The translations under genes and the position numbers were made by a program. This document shows positions 31,431 through 43,812 of a DNA stretch of 64,000 nucleotides, in pieces (position 1 is the first letter of the stretch; each line of letters starts with the position of its first letter). The stretch is from Clostridiaceae bacterium (GTDB taxonomy: Bacteria > Bacillota > Clostridia > Oscillospirales > Acutalibacteraceae). The notes under the pieces are model-generated. The model was not told the origin of the DNA and did no database searches. It worked only from the letters and a program-made list of their open reading frames with translations. The stretch lies in the NCBI GenBank assembly GCA_016293225.1, contig JAEDEQ010000001.1, positions 1 to 64,000 on the forward strand, in the 5' to 3' direction.

Positions 31431-32816
31431 TTATCCGTGAATCTCTTTGAACGGAAGGAAGGTGTTTGTGTTGTCGAACTCTCCCTTGTCATAAAGCAAG
31501 TCCTCAACAACGTCTTTAACTTCAACGGGATTTCCGAAATAATCCTTGAACCTGACAGACTTTGGTATCCTTGAAACTATTGCCATAAAAGCCTTGTATT
31601 CCACCGTGTCCGGCGTAAAACGCCTGACTCCGGAAAAAAGATTGACAACAAGCTCCAAAAAGAAATCCCTGACCTTTACATTTTCAATCATCGGGTCAAT
31701 TTTTGAGCTGACCATAAGCAGACGGCCGAGCGACTTGAACGTAAGCCCGTTTATGATTTTGCCGAGCACCTTTAAAACGGGCTTGAGCGCGTCAACAGTA
31801 TTTTCGTCCATGCTGAAGCCCTTTGCAAGCTGCTTGAAATGCTCAATATCATTTTCCATTGAATAAAAGATATCTTTAATCATGAAGAGGAAATGCTCCT
31901 TCATGTGCTCCTGGGCAGTCCTGCCCTTAAGATCCCAATCGAAATGTCCGAGGTTATATGTTCTGACTTCGATACCCTCATCGGTGACGGTCATCTTCCT
32001 GTACGGAGCCGGATATGCGGCAATCGAGCCGGTATTGACATGATAAAGGCGGTTTTTGCGCGCCGTATCAATGCAGGAGACAGACTGCATATGAGTATGT
32101 CCCGTGAAGCAGAACTGAATTCCGAGGTCGGCGAAGAGCGGTGCAATGACTTCATAGCCGCCGAGCATATCCCTGTGGGAAAACAGCGGATAGATAAGTC
32201 CCGGAGGAAGCATGGGGTGGTGAGTGACGGCAATCACTCTTTCCCCCGCCTCTTTTGCTTCCTTTGCCTGATTTTTGATCCATTCAACAAGAGTGTCGTC
32301 ATAGCCGCAGAACGCTCTTCCATCGCCGTCGTCATTGAGCAAAAGGAAGCGCCAGCCCTCGCACATTCTGACCGCATATGAATATGACGGAACGTGCTCC
32401 GACACAGCCTCGTTCCAGCCGAAGTCCCTGTAATGCTCACGAAGTTCTGCACGGGTATATTCTTCAAGCTTGAATTCGCCAATTTCGGTATATCCGCGCG
32501 CGTTATTGTCGAAATCATGAGTTGCAAAGGTGACAAAAACACGCTTGCCGGCCTTTTTAAGCTTTTCAAGCTTTTTTAAAAGCAGATCATGACTGACCTT
32601 TTCTCCGTCGTATGTAAGATCGCCCGAAATGATAATTATTTCGTTATCCTTATCGGCGGCAAGCTCTTCAAACGCGGCATCGATTATGGCGCCCGATTCG
32701 GCAACACACTTCTGATCCATGTCGCAACGAAGATCAAAGTGCTTTCCGTATGAGCCGATTTCCTCATTTGCATAATAATGCAGATCGGTAATCTGATAAA
32801 AATTAAATTTTTTCAT
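31431..32816 (-). CDS. Calcineurin-like phosphoesterase at the end of the inositol operon
   Basis: The 461-residue protein has a CpdA-like calcineurin fold in its first 280 residues: DLH (11-13), SGDLTYDG, THHP and GHTH. The usual GNHD metal/catalytic motif reads ATHD (FATHDFDNN), so the conserved Asn is replaced by Thr, which is unusual and could change activity. The C-terminal 180 residues are helical and unassigned. There is no signal peptide. It begins 25 bases after iolE with GAAAGGG and no terminator, so it is co-transcribed with the iol genes. A role on an inositol phosphate or a phosphodiester is possible but not shown. Confidence 0.82.
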   Translation of the reverse strand: MKKFNFYQITDLHYYANEEIGSYGKHFDLRCDMDQKCVAESGAIIDAAFEELAADKDNEIIIISGDLTYDGEKVSHDLLLKKLEKLKKAGKRVFVTFATHDFDNNARGYTEIGEFKLEEYTRAELREHYRDFGWNEAVSEHVPSYSYAVRMCEGWRFLLLNDDGDGRAFCGYDDTLVEWIKNQAKEAKEAGERVIAVTHHPMLPPGLIYPLFSHRDMLGGYEVIAPLFADLGIQFCFTGHTHMQSVSCIDTARKNRLYHVNTGSIAAYPAPYRKMTVTDEGIEVRTYNLGHFDWDLKGRTAQEHMKEHFLFMIKDIFYSMENDIEHFKQLAKGFSMDENTVDALKPVLKVLGKIINGLTFKSLGRLLMVSSKIDPMIENVKVRDFFLELVVNLFSGVRRFTPDTVEYKAFMAIVSRIPKSVRFKDYFGNPVEVKDVVEDLLYDKGEFDNTNTFLPFKEIHG

Positions 32817-32841
32817 TGGCGGCGTTCCCTTTCCTCAAATA

Positions 32842-33735
32842 TTAAAGGCCGGTTTTTTCTCTGATATAGTTCCTTGCAAGCACTGCATACTCAAACGGGT
32901 TAGCCTTTGCGGGATCCTGTTCCGCTTCAACAACAACCCAGCCCTCATAGTCCTCAGCGGCAAGGATATCGAAAACGGGAGTGAAATCAAAATCGCCGTC
33001 GCCGGGAACGGTGAACGAGCCGGCGCGAACACAGTCAAGGAAGCTGTAGCCCTTTACCTTGGCCTCGTCAATAACGCTCTGACGAATGCTCTTGAGATGA
33101 ACATGCTTAACACGATGAACATACTTTTTCAAAACGGCGATTGCGTCCTCTCCGCTGAAAGCAAGGTGGCCGGTATCATAAAGAAGATATACAAGGTCGG
33201 AATCGGTGAGTTCCATAAGCTTGTCAATTTCCTCTGCCGTCTGAACGCCTGTTCCCATGTGGTGGTGAACGGTGAAATACATTCCCTTTTCCTTTGCAAG
33301 GCGGCCCATTTCGTTGAAGCCCTTTGCAATAAGCGCCCACTGCTCGTCTGTATAGACGGGCTTAGCGCCGAAAATTGAAACAGGCTTGCCCTGAATGCTG
33401 TTGCCCTGCTCCGAAGCGCCGATAACCTTTGCACCGAGTGCATAAAGGAAGTCTCTGTGCTTAATGAACGCTTCAATGGTTGCGTCATAGCCCTCGGAAA
33501 GCAGAAGCGAGGAGAACCATGCGTTGCAGATCCTCATACCTCTGACTTCAAGCTTATGCCTGAGAGTTTCAACGTCCTTGGGATATTTGTTGCCGATTTC
33601 GCTTCCGGTGAAGCCGGCAAGCGCCATTTCACTGACGCACTGCTCAAAGGTGTTTTCTGCGCCGAGATCGGGCAGGTCGTCGTTTGTCCATGCAATAGGC
33701 GCAATGGCAAGCTGAACTTTTTCTTTATTAAGCAT
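32842..33735 (-). CDS. iolE: Inosose dehydratase-like protein IolE
   Basis: IolE dehydrates scyllo-inosose (2-keto-myo-inositol) to a trihydroxycyclohexanedione, step two of inositol catabolism. The 297-residue xylose-isomerase-like TIM barrel starts at 33735 with the family-type N-terminus [19 protein letters not shown]. It continues with [23 protein letters not shown] (metal-site His), [10 protein letters not shown] and [16 protein letters not shown] is the ribosome site; a longer frame upstream is not needed. It lies 19 bases after iolD. The neighbouring IolG makes its substrate and IolD uses its product. Confidence 0.92.
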   Translation of the reverse strand: MLNKEKVQLAIAPIAWTNDDLPDLGAENTFEQCVSEMALAGFTGSEIGNKYPKDVETLRHKLEVRGMRICNAWFSSLLLSEGYDATIEAFIKHRDFLYALGAKVIGASEQGNSIQGKPVSIFGAKPVYTDEQWALIAKGFNEMGRLAKEKGMYFTVHHHMGTGVQTAEEIDKLMELTDSDLVYLLYDTGHLAFSGEDAIAVLKKYVHRVKHVHLKSIRQSVIDEAKVKGYSFLDCVRAGSFTVPGDGDFDFTPVFDILAAEDYEGWVVVEAEQDPAKANPFEYAVLARNYIREKTGL

Positions 33736-33754
33736 TGTTATTTCCCTTTCAATT

Positions 33755-35596
33755 TTAATATAGTCTTGCTTTTGCAATGTTTTCTTTCATGTCCTCATAA
33801 GCCTTTTGAACCGTTGCACTGGTTGAAACCTCGGCAACGCCGACTCTCCACCATGAATCATAGCCGTCCGACATGGACTTATGAGCAACCTTGATATCAA
33901 AAAGGCAGGGAACGGTCTGCTTTTTTGAATCCTCCAATGCGGCGTAAAGCTCTTCCTCGTTTGCAACGCGGTACGCCTTGCAGCCGTAGCCCTCGGCAAT
34001 TTTTGCGTAATCGGTAACAATAACCTCTCCGTCAAGTCCGGTGTCCGTCCTCCTTGTGAAACGTGTTCCGAAAGTGTCGGTGCCTTGATTGTTCTGGAGG
34101 TTTTCAATACAGCCCCAGCCGCTGTTGTCAAAGAGCATGACGTTTATTTTTGCCTTTTCCTGAACGGCGGTATAAAGCTCGCTGTGGAGCATAAGGAACG
34201 AGCCGTCGCCGACCATTGTGTAGACCTCTTTATCCGGGCAGGCAAGCTTTGCTCCGAGTGCGCCGCAAATTTCATAGCCCATGCACGAAAAGCCGTACTC
34301 AACATGGTAGGTATATTCGCCCTTGGACTTCCAAAGCCTTTGCATACAGCCGGGAAGCGAGCCGGAGGAGGCAATAACAACAGCGTCGTCTTCGGCCTTT
34401 TCGTTGATTATGCCGAGAGCGCGGGTCTGCGAAAAGCCGTTTGCAAGCTTAACGCCGAAGCTGCGGTCGATCTCCTTAAAAAAGTCTGACTGTGCTTTTT
34501 TATATTCGTCCGTCCATGAAGACTTATAGCCGTCAAGCTTTTTTGAAATTCTGTCAAGCGATTCCTTTGCGTCGCCGATAACGGCAACGCTGTCCATTTT
34601 AAAGGCGTCAAACGCGCAGACATTGACAGAAAGCATTTTGACGTCGGGATTCTGGAAGCCCCACTTTGAGCAGGTGGTGAAGTCGGTAAGCCTTGTTCCG
34701 ACAGCGATGACAAGGTCGGTCTGCTTTGCAATTGCGTTTGCCGCCCCCGTTCCGGTAACACCCACGCCGCCCATATTGAGCGGATGGTTCCACGGAATCT
34801 GACCCTTGCCGGCCTGAGTTTCACCAATGGGAATATTGAACTTTTCCGCAAAGGCGAGTGCGGATTTATAGCTTTCGCTGTAGGTTACTCCGCCGCCGAC
34901 AATCATCATCGGCTTTTTTGAGCTGCGAAGCATATCGGCCGCCGCCTGAGTTTCCCGCTCGGACGGTATTCTTCTGTCCATATACCAAACGCGCTTTTTT
35001 AGGAAGTGATCGGGATAATCAAAGGCCTCCGCTTCAACGTCCTGCGGCATTGCAATGCAGACCGCGCCGGTGTCCGCCGGGTCGGTAAGAACGCGCATTG
35101 CGTTGATGCAGGCAGTCATAAGCTGTTCGGGACGGTTGATTCTGTCAAAATACTTGCAGACGGGTCTGAAGGCGTCGTTTGCGGTGATCCCGACAGAATG
35201 CGGCTGCTCAATCTGCTGCAGAACGGGATCGGGCTGGCGGCAGGCAAAGGTATCGCCGGGAAGAACAAGCAGCGGAATCCTGTTTGCCGTTGCGGTTCCG
35301 CAGGCAGTCACCATATTGAGAGCGCCCGGTCCGATTGAAGAGGTGCAGGCAATTATCTCGCGCCTTTTTTTCTGCTTTGCAAAAGCTATTGCCGCGTGAG
35401 CCATGCCCTGCTCATTATGTCCCTGATAATAAGTCAGGGAATGTCCGCCCTGCTCAAGAGCCTGACCGATTCCGACAACGCAGCCGTGGCCGAAAATTCC
35501 GAAAATACCTTTGACGAACTTCGTCTCTTTTCCGTCAAAGGAAACGTACTGATTGTCAAGAAATTTAACGAGAGCTTGCGCCATTGTCAGTTTCAT
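33755..35596 (-). CDS. iolD: 3D-(3,5/4)-trihydroxycyclohexane-1,2-dione hydrolase IolD
   Basis: IolD is a thiamine-diphosphate enzyme that opens the ring of the IolE product to 5-deoxy-glucuronate. The 613-residue protein has the three-domain ThDP layout: an N-terminal PYR domain ([29 protein letters not shown]), a central domain ([21 protein letters not shown]), and a C-terminal PP domain with the GDG metal motif [14 protein letters not shown] and [12 protein letters not shown]. The length matches the family. AAGGAG precedes the ATG, 4 bases after the iolB stop. Confidence 0.95.
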   Translation of the reverse strand: MKLTMAQALVKFLDNQYVSFDGKETKFVKGIFGIFGHGCVVGIGQALEQGGHSLTYYQGHNEQGMAHAAIAFAKQKKRREIIACTSSIGPGALNMVTACGTATANRIPLLVLPGDTFACRQPDPVLQQIEQPHSVGITANDAFRPVCKYFDRINRPEQLMTACINAMRVLTDPADTGAVCIAMPQDVEAEAFDYPDHFLKKRVWYMDRRIPSERETQAAADMLRSSKKPMMIVGGGVTYSESYKSALAFAEKFNIPIGETQAGKGQIPWNHPLNMGGVGVTGTGAANAIAKQTDLVIAVGTRLTDFTTCSKWGFQNPDVKMLSVNVCAFDAFKMDSVAVIGDAKESLDRISKKLDGYKSSWTDEYKKAQSDFFKEIDRSFGVKLANGFSQTRALGIINEKAEDDAVVIASSGSLPGCMQRLWKSKGEYTYHVEYGFSCMGYEICGALGAKLACPDKEVYTMVGDGSFLMLHSELYTAVQEKAKINVMLFDNSGWGCIENLQNNQGTDTFGTRFTRRTDTGLDGEVIVTDYAKIAEGYGCKAYRVANEEELYAALEDSKKQTVPCLFDIKVAHKSMSDGYDSWWRVGVAEVSTSATVQKAYEDMKENIAKARLY

Positions 35597-35600
35597 GGTT

Positions 35601-36404
35601 TCATTCTCCTTTCATCGGCGGCCACATGAGCTTTTCATTTTCCGGTTTAGTCACCCAAAGGTGTTCGGGAATGAAGTACGGCGTAATATACGGATTGCCG
35701 TCAAGGTGACGGATAACCCAGAGATACCACATTGCATAGCCGGGAGCGGTGGTCTGCGGATGAGTTTCTTCATTGACGATGAAAACGGTTGAATTGTTGT
35801 GGGTCTTATAGACCGTCTCGTCAAGTTCGGCAAAGCCGTAGCCGTTTTCGGGGTTGAATTTATAGTAATAGATTTCCGGCTGAGGATGATTGTGCGGCGG
35901 ATAGCTGCTCCATTTTCCCGGGAAACCTATGACCTCGCCGAGAACAAGATTTGAATAAGGAGCGTTTGAATAATCAAAAACAGTCCTGACTATTCTTGTT
36001 GAGGCCTCGCGCATTGTTCCCTTTCCCCTGTTTTCGCTCGCACATTCTTCTGGAGTGTAAAGCTTTGAGGGAAAAACCTTTTCGTTGTCAGTTCTGTGAA
36101 CGCACCATTCGCTTTCAGCGAGAGCGGTGATAGTGACCTTGACATCGTTTGCAACGTGAAGCACCCACGGCTCATAGTCAAAGCAGTTTGCGCGCTCAAT
36201 AATAACCTCCTTATCGTCATAAGAAAGCTTTGCCTTTCCGTTAACAAGCAGATAGGCGCGCTCAAGGTGCTGACTTTCGGAAAAAACGTCGCCCTCTTTC
36301 ATACGGAGAATACCGAAATCCATGAGCGAGTGCTGCTCCTTGTTATCCATTGTTGCAATTGCGGTATAGCCGTATGGAAATTCTTTGGGTCCTCTGATAT
36401 GCAT
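35601..36404 (-). CDS. iolB: 5-deoxy-glucuronate isomerase IolB
   Basis: IolB converts 5-deoxy-glucuronate to 2-deoxy-5-keto-gluconate. The 267-residue double cupin carries conserved blocks NAPYSNLVLGEVIGFPGKWS, YPPHNHPQPEIYYYKF (metal-binding His) and MWYLWVIRHLDGNPY. The length fits. It is preceded by a 136-base spacer after iolG in which I see no terminator, promoter or second gene. The next enzymes of the pathway (IolC kinase and IolJ/IolA) are not in this window. Confidence 0.95.
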   Translation of the reverse strand: MHIRGPKEFPYGYTAIATMDNKEQHSLMDFGILRMKEGDVFSESQHLERAYLLVNGKAKLSYDDKEVIIERANCFDYEPWVLHVANDVKVTITALAESEWCVHRTDNEKVFPSKLYTPEECASENRGKGTMREASTRIVRTVFDYSNAPYSNLVLGEVIGFPGKWSSYPPHNHPQPEIYYYKFNPENGYGFAELDETVYKTHNNSTVFIVNEETHPQTTAPGYAMWYLWVIRHLDGNPYITPYFIPEHLWVTKPENEKLMWPPMKGE

Positions 36405-36540
36405 AAACTTTCACCAAAACCTTTCCGGCTGCAAAATATCAAAATGTATTTCTGCACCCTGCTGTAGCCGGACAAGGCGCAGAAAAGCAGCGAACAAAAC
36501 TGCATAAAAATACAAAAGTCGCGGTTCAAAAACTTCAAAA

Positions 36541-37554
36541 TTACGCAATCTCAGAAAGCTCAACGGGTCTGCCTTCCTTGACGGACTTCTTTGCGGCAAG
36601 TGCAATGAGGATGGCGGCAAGGCCGTCCTCACCGGTGGTCGGAGTCGGCTTATCGTTCTGAACGGCGTCAACAAACTGAATCATTTCGTCCCGGAACGAC
36701 TGCATATATCTTTCAAGGAAGAAATAGAGCGGCTTATCGGTCATTACGCCGTCAGCGGTCATAAGGGTAACGTTGGTCGGGGTGTCGTTTGCGGCAACGG
36801 CGGCGCCGAGCGAACCGAAGGCTTCAACTCTCTGGTCGTAGCCGTATGCGGCACGGCGTGAATTATCAATAACACCGATTGCTCCGTTTTTGAACTTGAG
36901 CGAAACAATGGCAGTATCAACATCGCCGGCCTCTCCGATAGCGGGATCAACAAGGCAGGTTGCGTTAACATAAACCTCCTCAACCTCGCTGCCTGCAATG
37001 AAGCACGCCATGTCAAAATCATGGATAGTCATGTCAAGGAAAATTCCGCCGGAAACGGCAGCATACTCCGCTGACGGAGGCTCGGGGTCGCGCGAGGTGA
37101 TTTTGACAAGCTCAAGCTTTCCAATCTTGCCCTCGTTGATAAGCTCGCGGATATGAGCAAAGTTATGGTCAAAGCGGCGGTTGAAGCCGACCTGAAGCTT
37201 TACGCCGGCCTTTTTGACGGCGTCGATAACGGCAAGAACCTTTTCCGGAGTGAGGTCAACGGGCTTTTCGCAGAAAATGTGCTTGCCGGCCTTTGCCGCT
37301 TCAATGGAAATGTCTGCGTGAGTATCGGTTGAGGAGCAAACAAGAACGGCGTCGATATCGGGATCAGCAAGCATTTCCTTATAGCTGTCGTATATCTTTT
37401 CAATTCCGTATTCGGCGGCAAGAGCCGGAAGAGCGTCCTTATAAACGTCTGTTATTCCGAGAACCTTTGCGCCGGGTACGTTATATGTAATTGACTTCAT
37501 ATGTACCTTACCGATTCTTCCGGCACCGATAATGCCGATATTTAACTGTTTCAT
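36541..37554 (-). CDS. iolG: Inositol 2-dehydrogenase IolG
   Basis: IolG oxidises myo-inositol to 2-keto-myo-inositol with NAD, the first step of the pathway. The 337-residue Gfo/Idh/MocA protein has the Rossmann motif GIIGAGRIGKVH at the N-terminus, the EKP motif (CEKPVDLTPE) with catalytic Lys, GFNRRFDHNF, and GGIFLDMTIHDFDMACF containing the catalytic Asp/His pair. The length is standard. CGGAGG precedes the ATG. It heads the operon, with a promoter immediately upstream that overlaps the lacZ terminator. Confidence 0.94.
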   Translation of the reverse strand: MKQLNIGIIGAGRIGKVHMKSITYNVPGAKVLGITDVYKDALPALAAEYGIEKIYDSYKEMLADPDIDAVLVCSSTDTHADISIEAAKAGKHIFCEKPVDLTPEKVLAVIDAVKKAGVKLQVGFNRRFDHNFAHIRELINEGKIGKLELVKITSRDPEPPSAEYAAVSGGIFLDMTIHDFDMACFIAGSEVEEVYVNATCLVDPAIGEAGDVDTAIVSLKFKNGAIGVIDNSRRAAYGYDQRVEAFGSLGAAVAANDTPTNVTLMTADGVMTDKPLYFFLERYMQSFRDEMIQFVDAVQNDKPTPTTGEDGLAAILIALAAKKSVKEGRPVELSEIA

Positions 37555-37623
37555 GAAAAAATTCCTCCGTTTAACATAGTATTGCAGCAGCTATCGGCCT
37601 GAGACCCTGCTACACTATTTTAA

Positions 37624-37653
37624 ATTATAGCACACAAAAGCGGACGGTTTCAA
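37624..37653 (-). promoter_or_regulatory. Promoter of the iol operon, overlapping a terminator
   Basis: TTGAAA (37648-37653) and TATAAT (37624-37629) on the minus strand, spacer 18. The -35 lies within the stem and loop of the terminator that ends the lacZ transcript. I saw no inverted repeat that would identify an IolR operator. Confidence 0.55.
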
Positions 37654-37667
37654 GAAAAACCGTCCGC
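37632..37667 (-). terminator. Intrinsic terminator of the beta-galactosidase gene
   Basis: GCGGACGGTTT pairs with AAACCGTCCGC (37640-37650 and 37657-37667), 11 base pairs, followed on the minus strand by TTTTGTG. Confidence 0.85.
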
Positions 37668-37711
37668 CTGATGTTATAAATTAACGCTTTATTTTTGTGC
37701 AAATAGCCAAA

Positions 37712-40795
<3,084 letters not shown>

Positions 40796-40843
40796 ATATT
40801 ACCTTGATATATCCTGCGCTCTTTAGGCAATAATCAAAATGAA

Positions 40844-40869
40844 ACAAAAAAGCCGCTCCTTTCGGGCGG
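40844..40869 (-). terminator. Weak terminator-like hairpin in the sigG upstream region
   Basis: CCGCTC (40853-40858) pairs with GGGCGG (40864-40869) with one G-U pair. On the minus strand it is followed by six T residues. It may stop antisense transcription entering lacZ. Confidence 0.4.
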
Positions 40870-40894
40870 ACAGTTTTTCATTGGGGGAAGAGGC

Positions 40895-41677
40895 TTGCAT
40901 TTCAACAAGGTAGAGATTTGCGGAATTGACACATCAAAGCTCAAGGTACTCACCGAAAAGGAGAAAACCGAGCTTTTAATCAAAAGCCATGCAGGCGACA
41001 AGCAGGCGCGCGAAAAGCTCATCAACGGCAATCTTCGTCTCGTTCTGAGCGTTATTCAGCGCTTTACCAACCGCGGCGAAAATCCGGACGATCTTTTTCA
41101 GGTGGGCTGCATCGGCCTTATCAAGGCCATTGACAACTTCGATGTAAATCTCAACGTCAGGTTTTCAACCTACGGCGTTCCGATGATCATCGGCGAGATA
41201 CGCCGTTACCTCAGGGACAATGCTCCCGTCAGGGTTTCCCGTTCCATTAGGGACACGGCGTACCACGCAATGCAGGTGAAAGAAAAGCTCCAGAACGAAA
41301 CGCAGAAAGAGCCGACGGTTGAGGAAATTGCAAAAGAGATGGGAATCAAAAGGGAAGCGGTTGTGCTTGCGCTTGAAGCTATTGTTGAGCCTGTTTCGCT
41401 TTATGAGCCCGTTTACTACGACGCGGGCGACACAATATATATTATGGATCAGATAGGCGACAGCAACACGGACGTCAACTGGATTGACGAAATACTGCTC
41501 AAAAAAGCCATACGCGACCTGCCGGAAAGAGAAAAGAACATTCTCTCCCTGAGGTTCATGCATGGCCTGACCCAGACCGAGGTTGCAAAGGAAATCGGCA
41601 TTTCCCAGGCGCAGGTGTCCCGGCTTGAAAAGGGTGCGCTTGACAAGATAAAAAGTCACAGAAAAATTTTTATTTAA
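40895..41677 (+). CDS. sigG: RNA polymerase sigma-G (late forespore sigma factor)
   Basis: SigG directs late forespore transcription. The 260-residue protein begins with the highly diagnostic FNKVEICGIDTSKLKVL. Region 2 follows (NLRLVLSVIQRF, DLFQVGCIGLIKAIDNFD, FSTYGVPMIIGEIRRYLRD), then region 3, and region 4 with TQTEVAKEIGISQAQVSRLE. The length matches Bacillus SigG. The start is TTG 40895 behind GGGGGA. In Bacillus sigG is near spoIIGA/sigE, but neither is in this window. SpoVT at 10.2 kb is a likely modulator of its regulon. Confidence 0.95.
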   Translation: MHFNKVEICGIDTSKLKVLTEKEKTELLIKSHAGDKQAREKLINGNLRLVLSVIQRFTNRGENPDDLFQVGCIGLIKAIDNFDVNLNVRFSTYGVPMIIGEIRRYLRDNAPVRVSRSIRDTAYHAMQVKEKLQNETQKEPTVEEIAKEMGIKREAVVLALEAIVEPVSLYEPVYYDAGDTIYIMDQIGDSNTDVNWIDEILLKKAIRDLPEREKNILSLRFMHGLTQTEVAKEIGISQAQVSRLEKGALDKIKSHRKIFI

Positions 41678-41678
41678 T

Positions 41679-42098
41679 TTACGCATAGCCCTGAGTGTAA
41701 AGCACCCACGGGCTGTTTTCGTCCTTCCTGCTGAAAACGAAGTTCCAGTCGGAAATATACGAATACGGCTCCTGCGCCTGAGTTTCCTTGCCCGTCAGGT
41801 AATCGGCTTTAACGACAAGAATGTTCTCCGCTTTGCTCACGCCGTCAATCTGGCCGATGAACGATTTTGCATAATCGAACCATTTATCACTGTAATATAT
41901 CTTTACGGGATACCGCTTCACTTCGCCCGAACACAGCTCACGTTCGGCAAGCTTTGCACATTCTTTGATGTCCTCATAGGAATATACAGAGCTTTTTTCA
42001 AGCTCATAGCCGGGCTTATATTTTCCGACGGCAATACCGGCAAAAAATATTCCGGCAACAAGCGCCAAAGCGGCAACAAAAGCAATAACCTTTTTCAT
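41679..42098 (-). CDS. Membrane-anchored or secreted protein of unknown function
   Basis: The 139-residue product has an N-terminal signal anchor (hydrophobic residues 4-25) and a soluble domain with alternating charged and aromatic residues (YYSDKWFDYAKSFIGQI, PYSYISDWNFVFSRKDENS). I do not recognise a family. Start 42098 follows GGGGGTG; a longer frame upstream lies in the SanA-like gene and is unlikely. It starts 19 bases after the SanA-like gene, so both are in one operon. The end converges with sigG, separated by one base. Confidence 0.7.
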   Translation of the reverse strand: MKKVIAFVAALALVAGIFFAGIAVGKYKPGYELEKSSVYSYEDIKECAKLAERELCSGEVKRYPVKIYYSDKWFDYAKSFIGQIDGVSKAENILVVKADYLTGKETQAQEPYSYISDWNFVFSRKDENSPWVLYTQGYA

Positions 42099-42117
42099 AC
42101 TTACACCCCCTTTCGTC

Positions 42118-42741
42118 TCAGCCGAGCGCACACAGCAAAAAGTCCTTGTTCCTTGCAAGCACCTCACGAAGCGACCAGACAATCTGCTGCGGATAAAACG
42201 GAAGATACGCCGTGACTCCGTAGGCTTCAATTCCGAGCTTGTTTGCAATGTAAAGCGCGCGGTACATATGGTAAGGCTGAGTGATTATTATTATTTTCTT
42301 TGCACCGAATTTGGTTTTGGCGTTATTAAGGCTTTCATAGGTTGAAAAGCCGTAATCGTCAATGGCGAGGTTTTCCTCCTTTACGCCGTTTTCAAGGCTG
42401 ACTTTTTTCATTGCAGCAAGCTCGTTATAGCTTTCGCCGCTGTTGTCCCCTGTCAGAAGAAGCGACGCGCCGTTTTGCATATTAAAGACCTCGGCGCCCT
42501 TTTTCAGACGTTCGTAAAGCATATGTGACGGCTCACCGTCCTCCTTTACGCCGCAGCCGAGCACAAGAACGTAATCAACCTTGTCAAGGCGCGCAGCTTC
42601 CTGAGTACTGAGTATATTTTTCTTTTGAGAGAGTATGACATAAAAATTTACGCCGAGAACATAGCATCCGCAGAAAAGAAACATTATTAAGGCGGCCGCA
42701 AGAAGTTTCTTTGCGGTTTTCGGCAAGCTTCTCTTTTTCAT
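42118..42741 (-). CDS. SanA/YdcF-like DUF218 membrane protein
   Basis: The 207-residue protein has an N-terminal hydrophobic segment (about 11-33) and a DUF218 domain with VDYVLVLGCGVKEDGEPS, LLLTGDNSGESYNELAAM and IIITQPYHMYRALYIA, typical of the SanA/ElyC/YdcF family. SanA and ElyC affect envelope integrity in enterobacteria; the function in Firmicutes is not settled. It has a sigma-A promoter upstream and heads a two-gene operon with the unknown membrane-anchored protein. Confidence 0.88.
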   Translation of the reverse strand: MKKRSLPKTAKKLLAAALIMFLFCGCYVLGVNFYVILSQKKNILSTQEAARLDKVDYVLVLGCGVKEDGEPSHMLYERLKKGAEVFNMQNGASLLLTGDNSGESYNELAAMKKVSLENGVKEENLAIDDYGFSTYESLNNAKTKFGAKKIIIITQPYHMYRALYIANKLGIEAYGVTAYLPFYPQQIVWSLREVLARNKDFLLCALG

Positions 42742-42773
42742 TTTTAAACAGTCCTTTTCGTTTTTCTGGTTCT

Positions 42774-42801
42774 ATTATATCAGCGAAGTTTTTATATTCA
42801 A
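42774..42801 (-). promoter_or_regulatory. Sigma-A promoter of the SanA-like operon
   Basis: TTGAAT (42796-42801) and TATAAT (42774-42779) on the minus strand with a 16-base spacer. Confidence 0.7.
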
Positions 42802-42843
42802 CTGCATAAAGGAAATCGTAAGTTTGCCTTAAGGAAATCTTAA

Positions 42844-42874
42844 TAAAACAGCGGCAGACCGAACAGCCTGCCGC
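42844..42874 (-). terminator. Intrinsic terminator after prmA
   Basis: GCGGCAG (42851-42857) pairs with CTGCCGC (42868-42874), followed on the minus strand by TGTTTTATT. Confidence 0.78.
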
Positions 42875-42891
42875 AATTATTCATTGTTGTG

Positions 42892-43812
42892 TTATCTTTC
42901 GCACTCAAAGCAGACCCAGCCCTTATCGCTGCGGCGCGCTTTGATTTTAAAGCCGTACTCCTTGAAGGCGTTGACAACATCCTGCTCCTTTGTGTCAATG
43001 ATGCCGCTTGTGATGAACACCGCGCCCTCTTTCATGAAAGACGCCACGTCCTTGCAGAACATTATGATAACATCCGCAACGATATTTGCAACAACAACAT
43101 CAAATTTTCCGCTGACCTTATCGGTCAGATTGCCCTCAAGGACGGTATATTCCGGCTCCTTGAAGCCGTTGACAAGGCCGTTCTCCTTTGCAGTCTTAAC
43201 AGCGAGCGCGTCAATATCAACGCCGACAGCTTTTTTTGCGCCGAGAAGCAGCGACGCAACGGAAAGGATTCCGCTGCCGCAGCCGACATCCAGAACAGCG
43301 GTATCGGGAGTAATATATTCTTCAAGCGCTTCAAGGCAAAGGCGCGTAGTTTCATGCGTACCCGAGCCGAAAGCCAGACCCGGCTCAATGCTCAGAACGG
43401 TTCTTCCCTGAGCGTCGGCGTCCTCCCAGAGCGGACGGATGAGAAGCTTTTTTCCAACCGGCATTGAATGAAAATACTGCTTCCAGTTGTTCTCCCACTC
43501 CTCCTTTTTGCATTCGCTTGTTTCAATCTTGTTTTCAATGCCCTCGGCAGACAGCCTTTCGCGAAGAAAAGCGACCGCTTCAAGCGGATTTTCCTCCGGC
43601 GAAATGTAGACATGAACAAAGGCGCGGCTTCTGTCCTTTTTCAAAAGCTCCTCGTCAATCAGGTCAATGTGGGCAATTTCCCACGCCTGTTCTTCAAGAT
43701 CGCGGTAATCTTCAATATATATTCCGTAGGGTACGACCATTGTTGCAATATCGCCCGCCCTGTCAACGTCCTCGGCTCTGACGCCGATTTTTACTTCTGT
43801 CCATTCGCTCAT
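42892..43812 (-). CDS. prmA: Ribosomal protein L11 methyltransferase PrmA
   Basis: PrmA trimethylates L11. The 306-residue protein has an N-terminal L11-binding domain (about 1-115) starting SEWTEVKIGVRAEDV. The C-terminal SAM Rossmann domain has FGSGTHETTRLCLEAL, then VLDVGCGSGILSVASLLLG and VVANIVADVI, all typical. Start 43812 follows GGAGGTAAC and overlaps the amylase stop by 4 bases; the longer open frame upstream belongs to the amylase region. Coupling of prmA to a GH13 gene is unusual but clear from the overlap. Confidence 0.95.
   Translation of the reverse strand: MSEWTEVKIGVRAEDVDRAGDIATMVVPYGIYIEDYRDLEEQAWEIAHIDLIDEELLKKDRSRAFVHVYISPEENPLEAVAFLRERLSAEGIENKIETSECKKEEWENNWKQYFHSMPVGKKLLIRPLWEDADAQGRTVLSIEPGLAFGSGTHETTRLCLEALEEYITPDTAVLDVGCGSGILSVASLLLGAKKAVGVDIDALAVKTAKENGLVNGFKEPEYTVLEGNLTDKVSGKFDVVVANIVADVIIMFCKDVASFMKEGAVFITSGIIDTKEQDVVNAFKEYGFKIKARRSDKGWVCFECER

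Noticed and set aside
36405..36540. Possible small gene or regulatory RNA in the 136-base gap between iolG and iolB
   Set aside because: No ribosome site with a sensible frame, no stable hairpin with T tract and no promoter was seen.
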